Counted from the first letter of the stretch, positions 14,936 to 24,357 are shown. The stretch: DNA of 64,000 nt from PWQG01 sp040882255 (GCA_040882255.1 JBBEBP010000023.1:186001-250000); one strand, 5' to 3'. Notes: generated by a model not told the origin, from the letters alone. Program-made: numbers and translations.

Positions 14936-17308
14936 TCAAAGCCGCCACAGCTCGATACCGGCCTCTGCTACCTGCCGCCGGTCGAGCACGCCCTTGACGT
15001 CGATCACCACACCATTGGCCTCCAGTAGCGGCAATACCAGGTCGATACCCCGGCCGAGATAGGCCGCATGGGGCACTGCCAGAATCACCGCATGGGCAGG
15101 GGGTAGCTCTTCCCAATCAATGAGACTGATGCCATATTCCTCGTAAGCCTCGGCGGTATCGGCGAGTGGGTCGTGAACACTCACCTCGCAGCAGTATTCG
15201 TTCAATTCACGGACAATGTCAGTCACCTTCGAGTTGCGAAGATCGGAACAATTCTCTTTGAAGGTCAGGCCGAGTACGGTAATCCTCGCGCCAGCAACCG
15301 GAAGGCCATTGCGCACCAGTTGTTTCACGGTCTGCTCGGCAAGGAACTTGCCCATGCTGTCATTGGTCTTGCGTCCGCCCAGCACCACCTGCGGGTGGTA
15401 ACCCACGCTCTCCGCCTTGTAGGTAAGATAGTAGGGATCGACCCCGATACAGTGACCGCCGACCAGTCCCGGCCGGAACGGCAGGAAATTCCATTTGGTT
15501 CCCGCAGCCTCGAGCACATCGAGCGTGTCGATCCCTAGCCGGTTGAAAATGAACGCCAGCTCATTCATCAGGGCGATATTCAGATCCCGCTGGGTATTCT
15601 CGATGACCTTGGCGGCCTCCGCGACCTTTACGCTGGCTGCCCGGTGGACACCCGCCTCCACCACAGTCTCATAGAGTTGCGCCACGCGCTCGAGGGTTTC
15701 CGGCGTGTCGCCGGCAACCACCTTGGTGATGGTCTCCAGGCGGTGGACCGTGTCGCCAGGATTGATCCGTTCCGGGGAATACCCGATGTAAAAACCCTCG
15801 CCCGTCTCCACCGGGGAATGTCCGCTGTCTGTCTGTCTACCGCCCCAGCGCAATCCGGAGGCAGCCTCAAGAATCGGCACGCAGACTTCCTCGGTACAGC
15901 CGGGGTAGACCGTCGATTCATAGATCACTGTAGTACCGGGACGAAGATACTGTCCCACCGCACGCGAAGCACCCTCCAGGGGCCGCAGATCAGGACGGCG
16001 GGCCTGGTCTATCGGTGTGGGAACCACGATGATGATGATCGAGGCCTCGGCCAGCTCAGCGGGATCACTGGTGAATTCGAGCCGCTTCGCCATCGCCAGC
16101 TTTTCAGCGCCCACCTCGCCGGTGGAATCGATGCCGGCACGGTACCGGGCCAGTTTCGGTTCATTGAGATCAAAACCGATCGTGCGGCGGTGGTGGCCAA
16201 AGGCGACCGCCAGCGGCAGCCCGACATAGCCGAGGCCAACGATCGCGATCGTTTCCGGCTCAAGCTCTCCGGAGTCCACGGCGTCGGGGCGGGAAACGAA
16301 CGAGGCCGCCGTTAGCGCGAGACCCGTGGCGACATCACAATCCGGCCGGTAGCCCAGCAGGCGCGCTGCCTTGTTGACATCCGCCTGTGAGTGACGCACA
16401 TCGCCGGCACGGAAATCACCGTATACCGGTTCCGGCAGTTCCTGTGCCGGGCGATGCTCCCGGACCAGGTCACGAATATGGCCATACAGTTCATTCAGTG
16501 AGGTGCGCCCGCCGAAGGCGACATTGTACACCTGATTGACGGCTTCAGGATTCACGGTGACCGCAGCCAGCAGATTGGCCTGCACCACGTTCTCTACATA
16601 GCAGAAGTCCCTGGACGTTTCCCCATCGCCGTTGATCTGACAGGGCATGCCCTGCAGGCAGTCGCCAAACCAGCGCGGGATGACTGCCGCGTAGGCACCT
16701 TCGGGATCCTGCCGCGGACCGAAGACATTGAAGTAACGCAAACCGATGACTTGAAGGCCGTACGCCTTGCTGAACACATCCGCGTACAGTTCGTCGACGT
16801 ATTTGGTCACGGCATAGGGCGAGAGGGGTTTGCCTATTACGTCCTCCACCTTGGGCAGGGCCGGATGGTCACCGTAGGTGGAGGAGGACGCCGCGTAGAC
16901 AAAACGCCTGACGCCTTCATCCCGGGCGGCGATCAACATGTTCAGGAAACCCTCGACGTTCACCTCATTGGTCTGTGCAGGGTCTTCCAGGGAGCGTGGC
17001 ACACTGCCCAGCGCCGCCTGGTGCAGTACGAAATCCACCCCTTCCACCGCCCGCCTGCAATCGTCCGGAGAACGGATGTCTCCCTCGATGAACCGCAGTC
17101 GCACAGCGTCACCGGCACCAACCTGACGCTTTACATCATCCAGGTTGGCCTGGTAACCCGTAGAGAAATTGTCCAGCGCTATCACGTTCTGGCCCAGCAT
17201 GAGAAGGTGCTGTACGAGATGGGAGCCGATAAAGCCCGCAGCACCCGTCACCAGCCACGTGGCGGGACTGTGCCTGAGCTGATGCGGGAAATGTTCAGAT
17301 AGATTCAT
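14936..17308 (-). CDS. Fusion: UDP-GlcNAc C4-epimerase + UDP-HexNAc 6-dehydrogenase
   Basis: One 790-residue frame carries two enzymes that are normally separate. Residues 1-340 are an extended SDR epimerase: NAD motif TGAAGFIGSHL, SSSTYGDHP and catalytic YAVTK, with segments such as HQAALGSVPRS and NGDGETSRDFCY that closely recall WbpP/TviC. Residues ~348-790 are a nucleotide-sugar dehydrogenase: GLGYVGLPLAVAFG, YESTVYPGCTEE, GYSPERINPGD and the catalytic GGHCIGVDPYYLT (Cys near 620), recalling TviB/WbpO. Together they should turn UDP-GlcNAc into UDP-GalNAcA (and UDP-GlcNAcA) for the exopolysaccharide. A ~18-residue insertion (RWGGRQTDSGHSPVETGE) precedes the GYSPER motif. The linker is short, around residues 335-350. 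The domain order is epimerase first. The frame is open throughout. Confidence 0.93.
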   Translation of the reverse strand: MNLSEHFPHQLRHSPATWLVTGAAGFIGSHLVQHLLMLGQNVIALDNFSTGYQANLDDVKRQVGAGDAVRLRFIEGDIRSPDDCRRAVEGVDFVLHQAALGSVPRSLEDPAQTNEVNVEGFLNMLIAARDEGVRRFVYAASSSTYGDHPALPKVEDVIGKPLSPYAVTKYVDELYADVFSKAYGLQVIGLRYFNVFGPRQDPEGAYAAVIPRWFGDCLQGMPCQINGDGETSRDFCYVENVVQANLLAAVTVNPEAVNQVYNVAFGGRTSLNELYGHIRDLVREHRPAQELPEPVYGDFRAGDVRHSQADVNKAARLLGYRPDCDVATGLALTAASFVSRPDAVDSGELEPETIAIVGLGYVGLPLAVAFGHHRRTIGFDLNEPKLARYRAGIDSTGEVGAEKLAMAKRLEFTSDPAELAEASIIIIVVPTPIDQARRPDLRPLEGASRAVGQYLRPGTTVIYESTVYPGCTEEVCVPILEAASGLRWGGRQTDSGHSPVETGEGFYIGYSPERINPGDTVHRLETITKVVAGDTPETLERVAQLYETVVEAGVHRAASVKVAEAAKVIENTQRDLNIALMNELAFIFNRLGIDTLDVLEAAGTKWNFLPFRPGLVGGHCIGVDPYYLTYKAESVGYHPQVVLGGRKTNDSMGKFLAEQTVKQLVRNGLPVAGARITVLGLTFKENCSDLRNSKVTDIVRELNEYCCEVSVHDPLADTAEAYEEYGISLIDWEELPPAHAVILAVPHAAYLGRGIDLVLPLLEANGVVIDVKGVLDRRQVAEAGIELWRL

Positions 17309-17575
17309 AGCAAATTCTTGAGAGAATGAGTTTGTGAAAGCACAGCTACAAACCTGCAGTGCCAGTGACTTTCAGCTGACACAATAGTCCTGTACTACAC
17401 CATTCTCTGTACGCCAACGTACAGACCGCTGACTCCGTTATTCCGTGTAATACCTGTACTCAAACCGCTGTACCCGCCACAGGGAAAATGACACCCCGGG
17501 ATCGGACGGGACCGGGCCCCGCCTGCACCAGACGGAGGCGGAAAGCGCCAGGTCATACCTGAATCAGGGAGCTCC
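17309..17575. promoter_or_regulatory. Divergent regulatory region between the epimerase-dehydrogenase fusion and prsK
   Basis: No gene. It contains a perfect palindrome TCTGTACG-CCAA-CGTACAGA (17406-17425) and three more CTGTAC half-sites in the same orientation (17390, 17454, 17468), plus a small palindrome CAGGT-CAT-ACCTG (17549-17561) just before the prsK ribosome site AGGGAG. No sigma-54 element with correct spacing is visible in either direction. Confidence 0.5.
17406..17425. promoter_or_regulatory. 20-bp palindromic operator candidate
   Basis: Perfect 8-bp arms TCTGTACG/CGTACAGA around CCAA, in the divergent region between the fusion gene and prsK. The same TCTGTACG octamer appears twice upstream of the Tat-exported protein gene near 58.4 kb. 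The binding protein is unknown. Confidence 0.45.
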
Positions 17576-19678
17576 ATGCTGATCAATATCGGACTTATCA
17601 CCTATCTTGCTGCATGTGCCGGATTCACTGTTCTCGGGATTCTGTTGGCGGTGTACCGGCGAGACAACCCACAGGCGTCACCCCTGCTTTTCGCCTGCGC
17701 CGCTACGGCAACGTGGGCTGCCGTAGTCGCTACAGGTTCTGTTTCGAAAACCCTGCCAATTACGCTGGTTCACTTCAGTGAGTTGGTCCGCGACGTATGC
17801 TGGTTGTTCCTGCTGTTCCAGCTACTGGGTTTACAGGTGGACGGCAGCTCCCGGTCAATAGGTGGCTGGCGATGGCAACGGCTATTCGCTCCGGTGCTTG
17901 TCGCCGCACTGGCGCTGATCGCGATCCGCCCCTTGCTGCCGATCCCGGCCTCCGGGACAGACCTGCACTATCAACTCATCATCGTGCTATGGCTATCTCT
18001 TTCGCTGCTGGGCCTGCTGATGATTGAACAGCTGTACCGCAACGCCACCGAGAGCGCACGCTGGTCCATCAAATACCTGTGCCTGGGGCTGGGAATCCTG
18101 CTGGCGTATGATTTTTTCATGTACGCGGAGGCATTGCTGTTTCGCGAACTGGACAGGGAGTTGTGGCAGGCGCGCGGACTGGTAAACGCCCTGGCTACGC
18201 CCTTGCTGGCAGTGGCCATTGCCCGGAGCAGTAACTGGCAGGTCAACCTGCAGATTTCCCGCCAGCTGGCGTTCCACACAGTCACCCTGAGCGGCGCCGG
18301 CCTGTACCTGATGGGTATGGCGGCGGCGGGGTACGCCATCCGGTACCTCGGGGGCTCCTGGGGCAGCGTACTGCAGATGGGCTTCCTGGCGGCAGCCGGC
18401 GCCCTGCTGGTAATCCTGCTGTTTTCCGGTAAGTTGCGTGCCCGGCTGCGGGTCCTGCTCAGCAAACATTTCTTCACATATCGCTATGACTACCGTGAAG
18501 AGTGGCTGAAGTTCACCCGGGCACTTGCCAATCTGGATGATAATGTGGCCGAAGGCATCATCCGTACCATGGCTCCCCTGGCCAGCAGCCCGGCCGGCAT
18601 GCTCTGGGCCAGTGATGACGGTCATCCCATGCTGCTGCTCGCCCACTGGGAGATGCCGCTCCCGCCGGCAGGCTCGGGACTGGGACCGTTACCCGACTGG
18701 CTGGAGAAAACGAACTGGGTCATTGACCTGGACGAGTGGCAATGCTCGCCGGATATCTATACTGGCCTCCAGTTACCCGCGTGGTTACAGAAGAACGAGC
18801 CGCTATGGTTGATTATCCCGCTGATTTTCCGCGACCGACTCCAGGCTGTACTGATGCTGAAAAGATCGCCACTCAAGAACAGTCTCAACTGGGAAGACCG
18901 GGACCTGCTGAAAACTGCGGGGCGCCAGGCCGCCACCCACCTGGCCCAGCATATGGCCAATAAAGCCCTGGTGGAAGCGCGCCAGTTCGATGCATTCAAC
19001 CGCCTGTCCGCCTACGTGGTGCATGACCTGAAAAATATCCTTGCCCAGCAGTCGCTGATCGTCTCCAACGCGGGCAGGCACCGTAACAACCCCGAATTCA
19101 TTGATGACATGATCAGCACCGTGGAACACTCTGTATCGCGCATGCACCGACTGATGGAACAGATGCGCAATGGTGTCCGCAGCGCCCCGGCCAACAGCGT
19201 TCACCTTGTGGATCTGCTGCGCAAGGTCATTGAAGACCGGACCGTCTCCAGGCCGCTACCCCGAGCTGAATTTACCGTGGAAGACTACACCATCGAGGCC
19301 GACCGGGAGCGCCTGACCACGGTGTTTACCCATATGATCCAGAATGCCCAGGAGGCAACCAGCGACCAGGGTGAGGTCAATATCCGCCTGGATCGTGATA
19401 CGGATACGGCCAGGGTCTACATAGAGGATAACGGACGCGGAATGAGCGCGGATTTTATCCGTGATCGGCTGTTCCGCCCGTTCGAATCGACCAAGGGGCT
19501 TACCGGTATGGGTATCGGCGCGTTCGAAAGCCGCGAATACATCCGCCAGCTCGGCGGCGACATCAGCGTAGTCAGTACGCCTGGCAAAGGCACAACCTTC
19601 CAGGTCGTCATTCCTCTGGCAATTTCTCACGCAACAACAGACAGAGACAGATATGGCAAGGCAGCACATCACGAATAA
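17576..19678 (+). CDS. prsK: PEP-CTERM system sensor histidine kinase PrsK
   Basis: Membrane histidine kinase of 700 residues that pairs with PrsR. The N-terminal ~290 residues form about eight or nine hydrophobic helices; a GAF-like region follows, then the dimerisation/phosphorylation box HDLKN (H near 483) and an HATPase domain with N box MIQNAQEA, G1 DNGRGM and G2 GMGIG. The long membrane portion and HDLKN box match the PrsK family (TIGR02916). Its last 26 bases overlap prsR, so the pair is translationally coupled. It is known in related bacteria that PrsK/PrsR with RpoN control PEP-CTERM genes; that role here is supported by sigma-54 elements before the local PEP-CTERM gene. Confidence 0.94.
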   Translation: MLINIGLITYLAACAGFTVLGILLAVYRRDNPQASPLLFACAATATWAAVVATGSVSKTLPITLVHFSELVRDVCWLFLLFQLLGLQVDGSSRSIGGWRWQRLFAPVLVAALALIAIRPLLPIPASGTDLHYQLIIVLWLSLSLLGLLMIEQLYRNATESARWSIKYLCLGLGILLAYDFFMYAEALLFRELDRELWQARGLVNALATPLLAVAIARSSNWQVNLQISRQLAFHTVTLSGAGLYLMGMAAAGYAIRYLGGSWGSVLQMGFLAAAGALLVILLFSGKLRARLRVLLSKHFFTYRYDYREEWLKFTRALANLDDNVAEGIIRTMAPLASSPAGMLWASDDGHPMLLLAHWEMPLPPAGSGLGPLPDWLEKTNWVIDLDEWQCSPDIYTGLQLPAWLQKNEPLWLIIPLIFRDRLQAVLMLKRSPLKNSLNWEDRDLLKTAGRQAATHLAQHMANKALVEARQFDAFNRLSAYVVHDLKNILAQQSLIVSNAGRHRNNPEFIDDMISTVEHSVSRMHRLMEQMRNGVRSAPANSVHLVDLLRKVIEDRTVSRPLPRAEFTVEDYTIEADRERLTTVFTHMIQNAQEATSDQGEVNIRLDRDTDTARVYIEDNGRGMSADFIRDRLFRPFESTKGLTGMGIGAFESREYIRQLGGDISVVSTPGKGTTFQVVIPLAISHATTDRDRYGKAAHHE

Positions 19679-21047
19679 CGTCACCCGGCACCTGCTGGTG
19701 GTGGAAGACGATACGGGGCTACAGAGCCAGTTGCGCTGGGCCTTCGACGGCTATGAAGTGATCATCGCAGGAAATCGCAACGAGGCAGTTGCCGCCCTGC
19801 GCCGCTTTGAACCCGGGGTGGTGCTACTGGATCTCGGTCTGCCTCCGGACCCCGGGGGCGTCAGTGAGGGACTGGCCACGTTGAAGGAAATACTGTCCCT
19901 GGCTCCCGAAACCAAGATCATCGTGGTGACCGGCGACAATGAACGTGCCAATGCGGTCCGGGCCGTGGCCAGCGGCGCCTATGATTTCTACCAGAAGCCG
20001 GCGGATCCGGAGCTGTTGTCCCTGCTGGTGGAGCGGGCGCACCATGTTTACCAACTGGAGCGGGAGAACCATCGCCTGCAACGGAACGACGAAAACATGC
20101 CGCTGCACGGCATCATCGCCACCAGCCCGGAGATGTTGAAAGTGTGTCGCACCGTGGAGAAGATCGCTCCCAGCGACATCACCACCATGCTGTTGGGAGC
20201 CAGCGGTACCGGAAAGGAGCGCTTTGCCCGCGCCCTGCATGACCTGAGCCCGAGGGCCGGGAAGAAGCTGGTGGCCATCAACTGCGCCGCCATTCCGGAG
20301 AACCTGCTGGAAAGTGAGCTGTTCGGCTACGAAAAGGGTGCCTTCACGGGCGCCAGCCAGCAGACCCCGGGGAAAATCGAATACGCCGACGGCGGCACAC
20401 TGTTCCTGGACGAAATCGGTGACCTGCCCCTGGATCTGCAGGCCAAATTGCTACGCTTTATCCAGGAGCGGGTAGTGGAGCGCGTTGGTGGTCGCCGGGA
20501 AATTCCGGTGGACGTGCGCATCATCTGCGCCACCCACCAGAATCTGGAGGAGCACATCCACGAAGGCCGCTTCCGCGAGGACCTCTACTATCGGGTCAGC
20601 GAAATGACGATCCGGATTCCTGCCCTGAAAGACCGCACCGGCGACGCGGCAGTGCTGGCCAAGGCCTTTCTGACCCGTTTTGCCGCCGAGCTGGGTACTG
20701 GTATAAAGGGCTTCGATGGCGCAGCCATCGAAGCCATCGAGAAATACACCTGGCCTGGCAACGTGCGGGAGCTGGAAAGCCGGGTCAAACGCGGCGTAAT
20801 CATGGCCGAGGGCAGCCTGGTCACCGCGCAGGACATGGAACTGGGTCTGGAAGACGATGAGCTGACCGGCATGCCCCTGAATCTGCGCCGGATTCGTGAA
20901 TCAGCCGAGCAGCAGGCAATCGTCCGCGCTCTCAGCTATACCGGAGACAACATCTCTGAAGCAGCCAGTCTGCTCGGGGTGGCGCGCCCCACCCTGTACA
21001 ATATGCTGGAAAAATACCAGCTCGAAAAACGCAGCGACCCTCGATAA
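19653..21047 (+). CDS. prsR: PEP-CTERM system sigma-54 response regulator PrsR
   Basis: NtrC-type activator of 464 residues: receiver (about 8-130; phospho-acceptor Asp near 59 in LLDLGLP), AAA+ domain with Walker A GASGTGKE, GAFTGA loop and Walker B LFLDE, and a C-terminal Fis-type HTH (about 425-460, ASLLGVARPTLYNML). It should activate RpoN promoters when phosphorylated by PrsK. The ATG at 19653 lies inside prsK. It ends 29 bases before the convergent prsT gene. Matches the TIGR02915 family in layout. Confidence 0.95.
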   Translation: MARQHITNNVTRHLLVVEDDTGLQSQLRWAFDGYEVIIAGNRNEAVAALRRFEPGVVLLDLGLPPDPGGVSEGLATLKEILSLAPETKIIVVTGDNERANAVRAVASGAYDFYQKPADPELLSLLVERAHHVYQLERENHRLQRNDENMPLHGIIATSPEMLKVCRTVEKIAPSDITTMLLGASGTGKERFARALHDLSPRAGKKLVAINCAAIPENLLESELFGYEKGAFTGASQQTPGKIEYADGGTLFLDEIGDLPLDLQAKLLRFIQERVVERVGGRREIPVDVRIICATHQNLEEHIHEGRFREDLYYRVSEMTIRIPALKDRTGDAAVLAKAFLTRFAAELGTGIKGFDGAAIEAIEKYTWPGNVRELESRVKRGVIMAEGSLVTAQDMELGLEDDELTGMPLNLRRIRESAEQQAIVRALSYTGDNISEAASLLGVARPTLYNMLEKYQLEKRSDPR

Positions 21048-21076
21048 CAACAGGCATCCGAGGGTACAGGGCTGCG

Positions 21077-23392
21077 TCAAAGATCCTGCAATTCATCGAG
21101 AAGAGCCCGCGCTTCCTCCCTCTGTCTATCAGAGATATCCGCAGAGCCAACGACTCCCTCCAGAACCCGGATCGCCTGCTCGGTCTGGTCATCCGCGTGC
21201 AGGATCGTCGCGCGATGGTAGAGAGTCTCCGGGTTACCCGGCACCAGATCCAGGGCCTTCCGGTTCAGGGACAAAGCCTCGCCTGTCGCGCCGAGCTCCA
21301 GTTGCACCATGGCGTAGGTATCCATGATTCGGGGATCGCCCGGTGCCAGGTCATTGGCTTTCTCAATATAGGTCAATGCTTGCCCGGGATCCTCCTCACG
21401 CAGCAGCCAGGCCAGGTTGTTCAGCACCAGCACGTTGTCCGGAGCGTCTTCCACGAGCTGCCGGTACTGCTCCCGGGCTTCGCGCTCTTTGCCCAGTTGC
21501 AGGTAGGCGGAGGCAAGCTGGTTGCGGACCAGAAAATCCGCCGGGTTGTCCGCCAGCCAGTCGTTGAACACTTCGATGGCTTCTTCATCCCGGCCCTGCG
21601 CCTGCAAGGCACCACTCAGCCACACTACTGTCGGCGTCGCGGGACGTTCTTCCATGGCACGGCGCAGATGCATCTCCGCATCCGCCGGTCTGTCGCCGGC
21701 CAGCGCGATACGGCCCCTGGCAACCAGTACCCCCGGTCCATTTGCCGCCGCGTCCGGCAAATCCGCCAGCAGGGTATCGGCTTCCTCCAGCTCATCCTGC
21801 CCCATCAAGGCATCGATCAGCAACTTCTGAAGATTCACATTGTCAGGCTGCACGGCCATTGCCTGGCGCAGGCGCCCTTCCGCCTCACCAAAATGCTCAC
21901 GGGAGGCCGGGATGTCATTTTCCTGCAGCGCCATACGGGCGAGATACAGACTCGGTGCCGGATTCAGCGGCTCCTGTTCGGCGAAATCCCCGGCCTCCGC
22001 CCTGGCCGCAGCGATATCTCCACCGGACAGGTGCGCCTGGATCAGGCGTTCCCGCGTCATGCCGGACTGCGGAGCAAGGTCGCGGGCCGCCTGGAACTGC
22101 GCAATACCTCCGGCGTGATCGCCGGACTGCAACAGCACGGAGCCCAACGCGAACCGGGGTGCCACTGCTTCCGGGCGGGTCACTGCCATCCGCTCCAGTA
22201 TCTGCCTGTTTTCGGCTCCGTTCTGCCCCTGGGCGTCCAGCGCCGTCGCCAGCAGTGCCATGGCCGTATAATTCATATCATCATCCCGGAGAATGTCACG
22301 GGCCACCTCTTCGGCAGCCTCCGGGTCATTCATGAGCAAATGCAGATTGGACAGCAGGATACGTCCCGGCAGATGCCCGCGTTGCGTGGCCAGCAGACGG
22401 TCCAGCTGACGCTGCGCGGTCGCCAGATTTCCTTCACCGATATTGGCCACAGCGGCCAGGTAAAGGCCCCCCGGATGATCCGGTTGCACATTCAGCACCT
22501 TGAAAAACGCGCTCAGCGCTTCCGCGTTGTCACCGGAGGTCACCAGCATCCTGCCATGCAGAAAATTCACGCCGGGGTGATCCGGACTATTGGAGAGCAG
22601 GCGCTGCAGTTGATTTTCCGCCACTTCCGTCTTGCCCTGGTCGATGCGCACAGTCGCCAGATTGAGGCGGTCCACCAGTCGGTAGGGATTGAGTTCCACC
22701 GCTCTCATATAACTGGTCTCCGCCTCGGCCAGCTCGCCATTCACCTGCTGGATACCTCCGAGCAGACTCCAGGCGTCTACCTGCTCCGGATGCGACGCCA
22801 CCGTCTCTTCCAGGATGGTCCGCGCCTCTGCCATGCCTTCGGAATAGGCCAGCAGCAGGAAGGCCTCGGTGGTGGCTACGTAGGGGTCATCGGGCGCGTT
22901 CGCCAGCGCTGCATCGATAGAGTCCCCGGCACTCTGCAGGTCCCCGTCCACCGCATGGGCACGAGCCAGTGTAGCCAGATAATGCGGGTTCCCACGGACG
23001 CCGGCGAAATCGCCTTGCTCATCCAGCTCCAGCAACCACTCGCCACGGCCCGCTGCCAGCAGTGTCCGCGCATACAGCACCCGTGCCTGCTCACCCTCCG
23101 TGGCCTGCAGGGCACGCTCCAGTTCGGCCGCGGCCGCCACCGGGTTCTGCTGGAACAGGTAGATTTCGCCGAGCAGCTGTCTTGCCGAGGCGTTGTCGGG
23201 ATCCGCCTGCAGGGCGGTCCTGGTATCGATCTCGGCTGCCCTGGCGTCGCCTTCGCCCATGGCCAGCCGGGCGCGGTCCAGCAGATCCTCCTCGGATGCC
23301 TGCGGGGAACAGGCCCCCAGCACAATGGTCAGGGCAAGATACCCTGCCAGACGGACAGCAGATTGAATCGCTACAGTACATTTCATTGCCAT
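21077..23392 (-). CDS. prsT: PEP-CTERM system TPR-repeat lipoprotein PrsT
   Basis: Predicted lipoprotein of 771 residues made almost wholly of tetratricopeptide repeats, probably in the periplasm attached to the inner or outer membrane. The N-terminal signal ends in a lipobox (VLGAC). Repeats rich in A..LL...P.N..A run to the C-terminus, for example LNNLAWLLREEDP. The start is the ATG at 23392, six bases after GGAG; a second ATG two codons on is also possible, while the longer in-frame extension reaches into the upstream terminator. It is a standard member of exosortase A loci (TIGR02917 type) of unproven function, likely a scaffold for export or assembly. Confidence 0.93.
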   Translation of the reverse strand: MAMKCTVAIQSAVRLAGYLALTIVLGACSPQASEEDLLDRARLAMGEGDARAAEIDTRTALQADPDNASARQLLGEIYLFQQNPVAAAAELERALQATEGEQARVLYARTLLAAGRGEWLLELDEQGDFAGVRGNPHYLATLARAHAVDGDLQSAGDSIDAALANAPDDPYVATTEAFLLLAYSEGMAEARTILEETVASHPEQVDAWSLLGGIQQVNGELAEAETSYMRAVELNPYRLVDRLNLATVRIDQGKTEVAENQLQRLLSNSPDHPGVNFLHGRMLVTSGDNAEALSAFFKVLNVQPDHPGGLYLAAVANIGEGNLATAQRQLDRLLATQRGHLPGRILLSNLHLLMNDPEAAEEVARDILRDDDMNYTAMALLATALDAQGQNGAENRQILERMAVTRPEAVAPRFALGSVLLQSGDHAGGIAQFQAARDLAPQSGMTRERLIQAHLSGGDIAAARAEAGDFAEQEPLNPAPSLYLARMALQENDIPASREHFGEAEGRLRQAMAVQPDNVNLQKLLIDALMGQDELEEADTLLADLPDAAANGPGVLVARGRIALAGDRPADAEMHLRRAMEERPATPTVVWLSGALQAQGRDEEAIEVFNDWLADNPADFLVRNQLASAYLQLGKEREAREQYRQLVEDAPDNVLVLNNLAWLLREEDPGQALTYIEKANDLAPGDPRIMDTYAMVQLELGATGEALSLNRKALDLVPGNPETLYHRATILHADDQTEQAIRVLEGVVGSADISDRQREEARALLDELQDL

Positions 23393-23428
23393 GTCTGACT
23401 CCAGAAAGAAACCGCATTTGTTACGAGC

Positions 23429-23458
23429 AAAAAAGCCGGGCCCCTGCGGGGACCCAGC
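23429..23458 (-). terminator. Rho-independent terminator after the PEP-CTERM gene
   Basis: On the minus strand, stem GCTGGGTCCCC/GGGGCCCGGC (one bulge, one mismatch) with loop GCA is followed by six T residues. It separates the PEP-CTERM gene from prsT and would let the former be made in excess. Confidence 0.75.
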
Positions 23459-23484
23459 TTCACTATACAACAGTGGATCCGGTA

Positions 23485-24357
23485 TCAGACCCGCTTGCGA
23501 CCGCGCACCTGCCAGCCGATCATCACGAGGCCCATACCCATCAGAGCCAGAATGCCGGGAAGCGGAATCGTATCGATACGGCCCTGCACGAACATCACCG
23601 CAGTGCCGGGCGAATCTTCCGCCGTGAAAATCGTAGTACCGTTAACGACGATGGCGCCTGGACCGTCAGCAAACTGGAATGATGCCTTGTAGAGCTGACC
23701 GTCGACAGCGAAAGTGAACGGATTCAAAACTCCACTGAGATTGAAAACATCGTCACATATCGTGCCGTGGGGATTACCAAGCGGGCATCCGCCGGTGTTG
23801 GGCGTCTCATTGAACACAATGTCCAGATCCGTAGAGAATACCGAACTCGCTTCCGGTGACAACAACTGGAAGCTTGACCTCAACGTAGACGTTTCCATGA
23901 ATCCACCATCAGGGGTGATGATATTGTTGTAGTGGGCTGCGGCACCCGTATTAGTCCAGCCACCGTTGGTAATGATCTGCTCGAACATGGGGATCGGCAC
24001 CTCACCAGAGCCAAGTAGCTCCGCATTAAAAGAGCCCTCGCCGGTTGCACCGAATACACCCTGGAGGCCACTTTGCTCGCCGTTGGAAGCAGATGAAGTG
24101 GAGGGAGTACCCCACTTCACGATGCTGGCCGTGTTGGGGATGGTGCTGGGGGTTACACCCGAGGTATTATCATACTCCAGGTTGCAGTCAGAGTCGTCCG
24201 GGCCATTATTACAGGTTGAGTTGCCGATAATGAAACCGCCGTCTGTCACAAAGTTCCACGCAGTGATCTCATCGGCAGAAGCGCCCATTGCGAAAAGACT
24301 GCCGGCTGCCAGGGTAATCCCTGCCATTACTTTTCTGGTATTCGTAATCGTCTTCAT
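23485..24357 (-). CDS. PEP-CTERM domain protein, predicted XrtA substrate
   Basis: Secreted protein of 290 residues. A signal peptide (about 1-28, ending ...GASADE) starts it. The C-terminus (about 263-290) has the tripartite sorting signal: a PLPG motif replacing the common PEP, a hydrophobic helix (ILALMGMGLVMIGW) and a basic tail (RGRKRV). The body is rich in Gly, Ser, Thr and Asn, as usual for these surface proteins, and has ITAWNF near the start and AAHYNN mid-chain, reminiscent of THxN-family PEP-CTERM proteins (tentative). It is the only PEP-CTERM protein I find in the window. Two sigma-54-type elements lie upstream and a terminator follows. Confidence 0.88.
   Translation of the reverse strand: MKTITNTRKVMAGITLAAGSLFAMGASADEITAWNFVTDGGFIIGNSTCNNGPDDSDCNLEYDNTSGVTPSTIPNTASIVKWGTPSTSSASNGEQSGLQGVFGATGEGSFNAELLGSGEVPIPMFEQIITNGGWTNTGAAAHYNNIITPDGGFMETSTLRSSFQLLSPEASSVFSTDLDIVFNETPNTGGCPLGNPHGTICDDVFNLSGVLNPFTFAVDGQLYKASFQFADGPGAIVVNGTTIFTAEDSPGTAVMFVQGRIDTIPLPGILALMGMGLVMIGWQVRGRKRV

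Noticed and set aside
21077..23392. Internal repetition in prsT considered as a DNA repeat array or CRISPR
   Set aside because: The periodicity is at protein level (TPR units of about 34 residues) with divergent DNA; no identical spaced repeats.
21197..23398. A 733-codon plus-strand open frame opposite prsT
   Set aside because: Antisense shadow of a repetitive, GC-rich TPR gene; His/Gln-rich composition and no domain.
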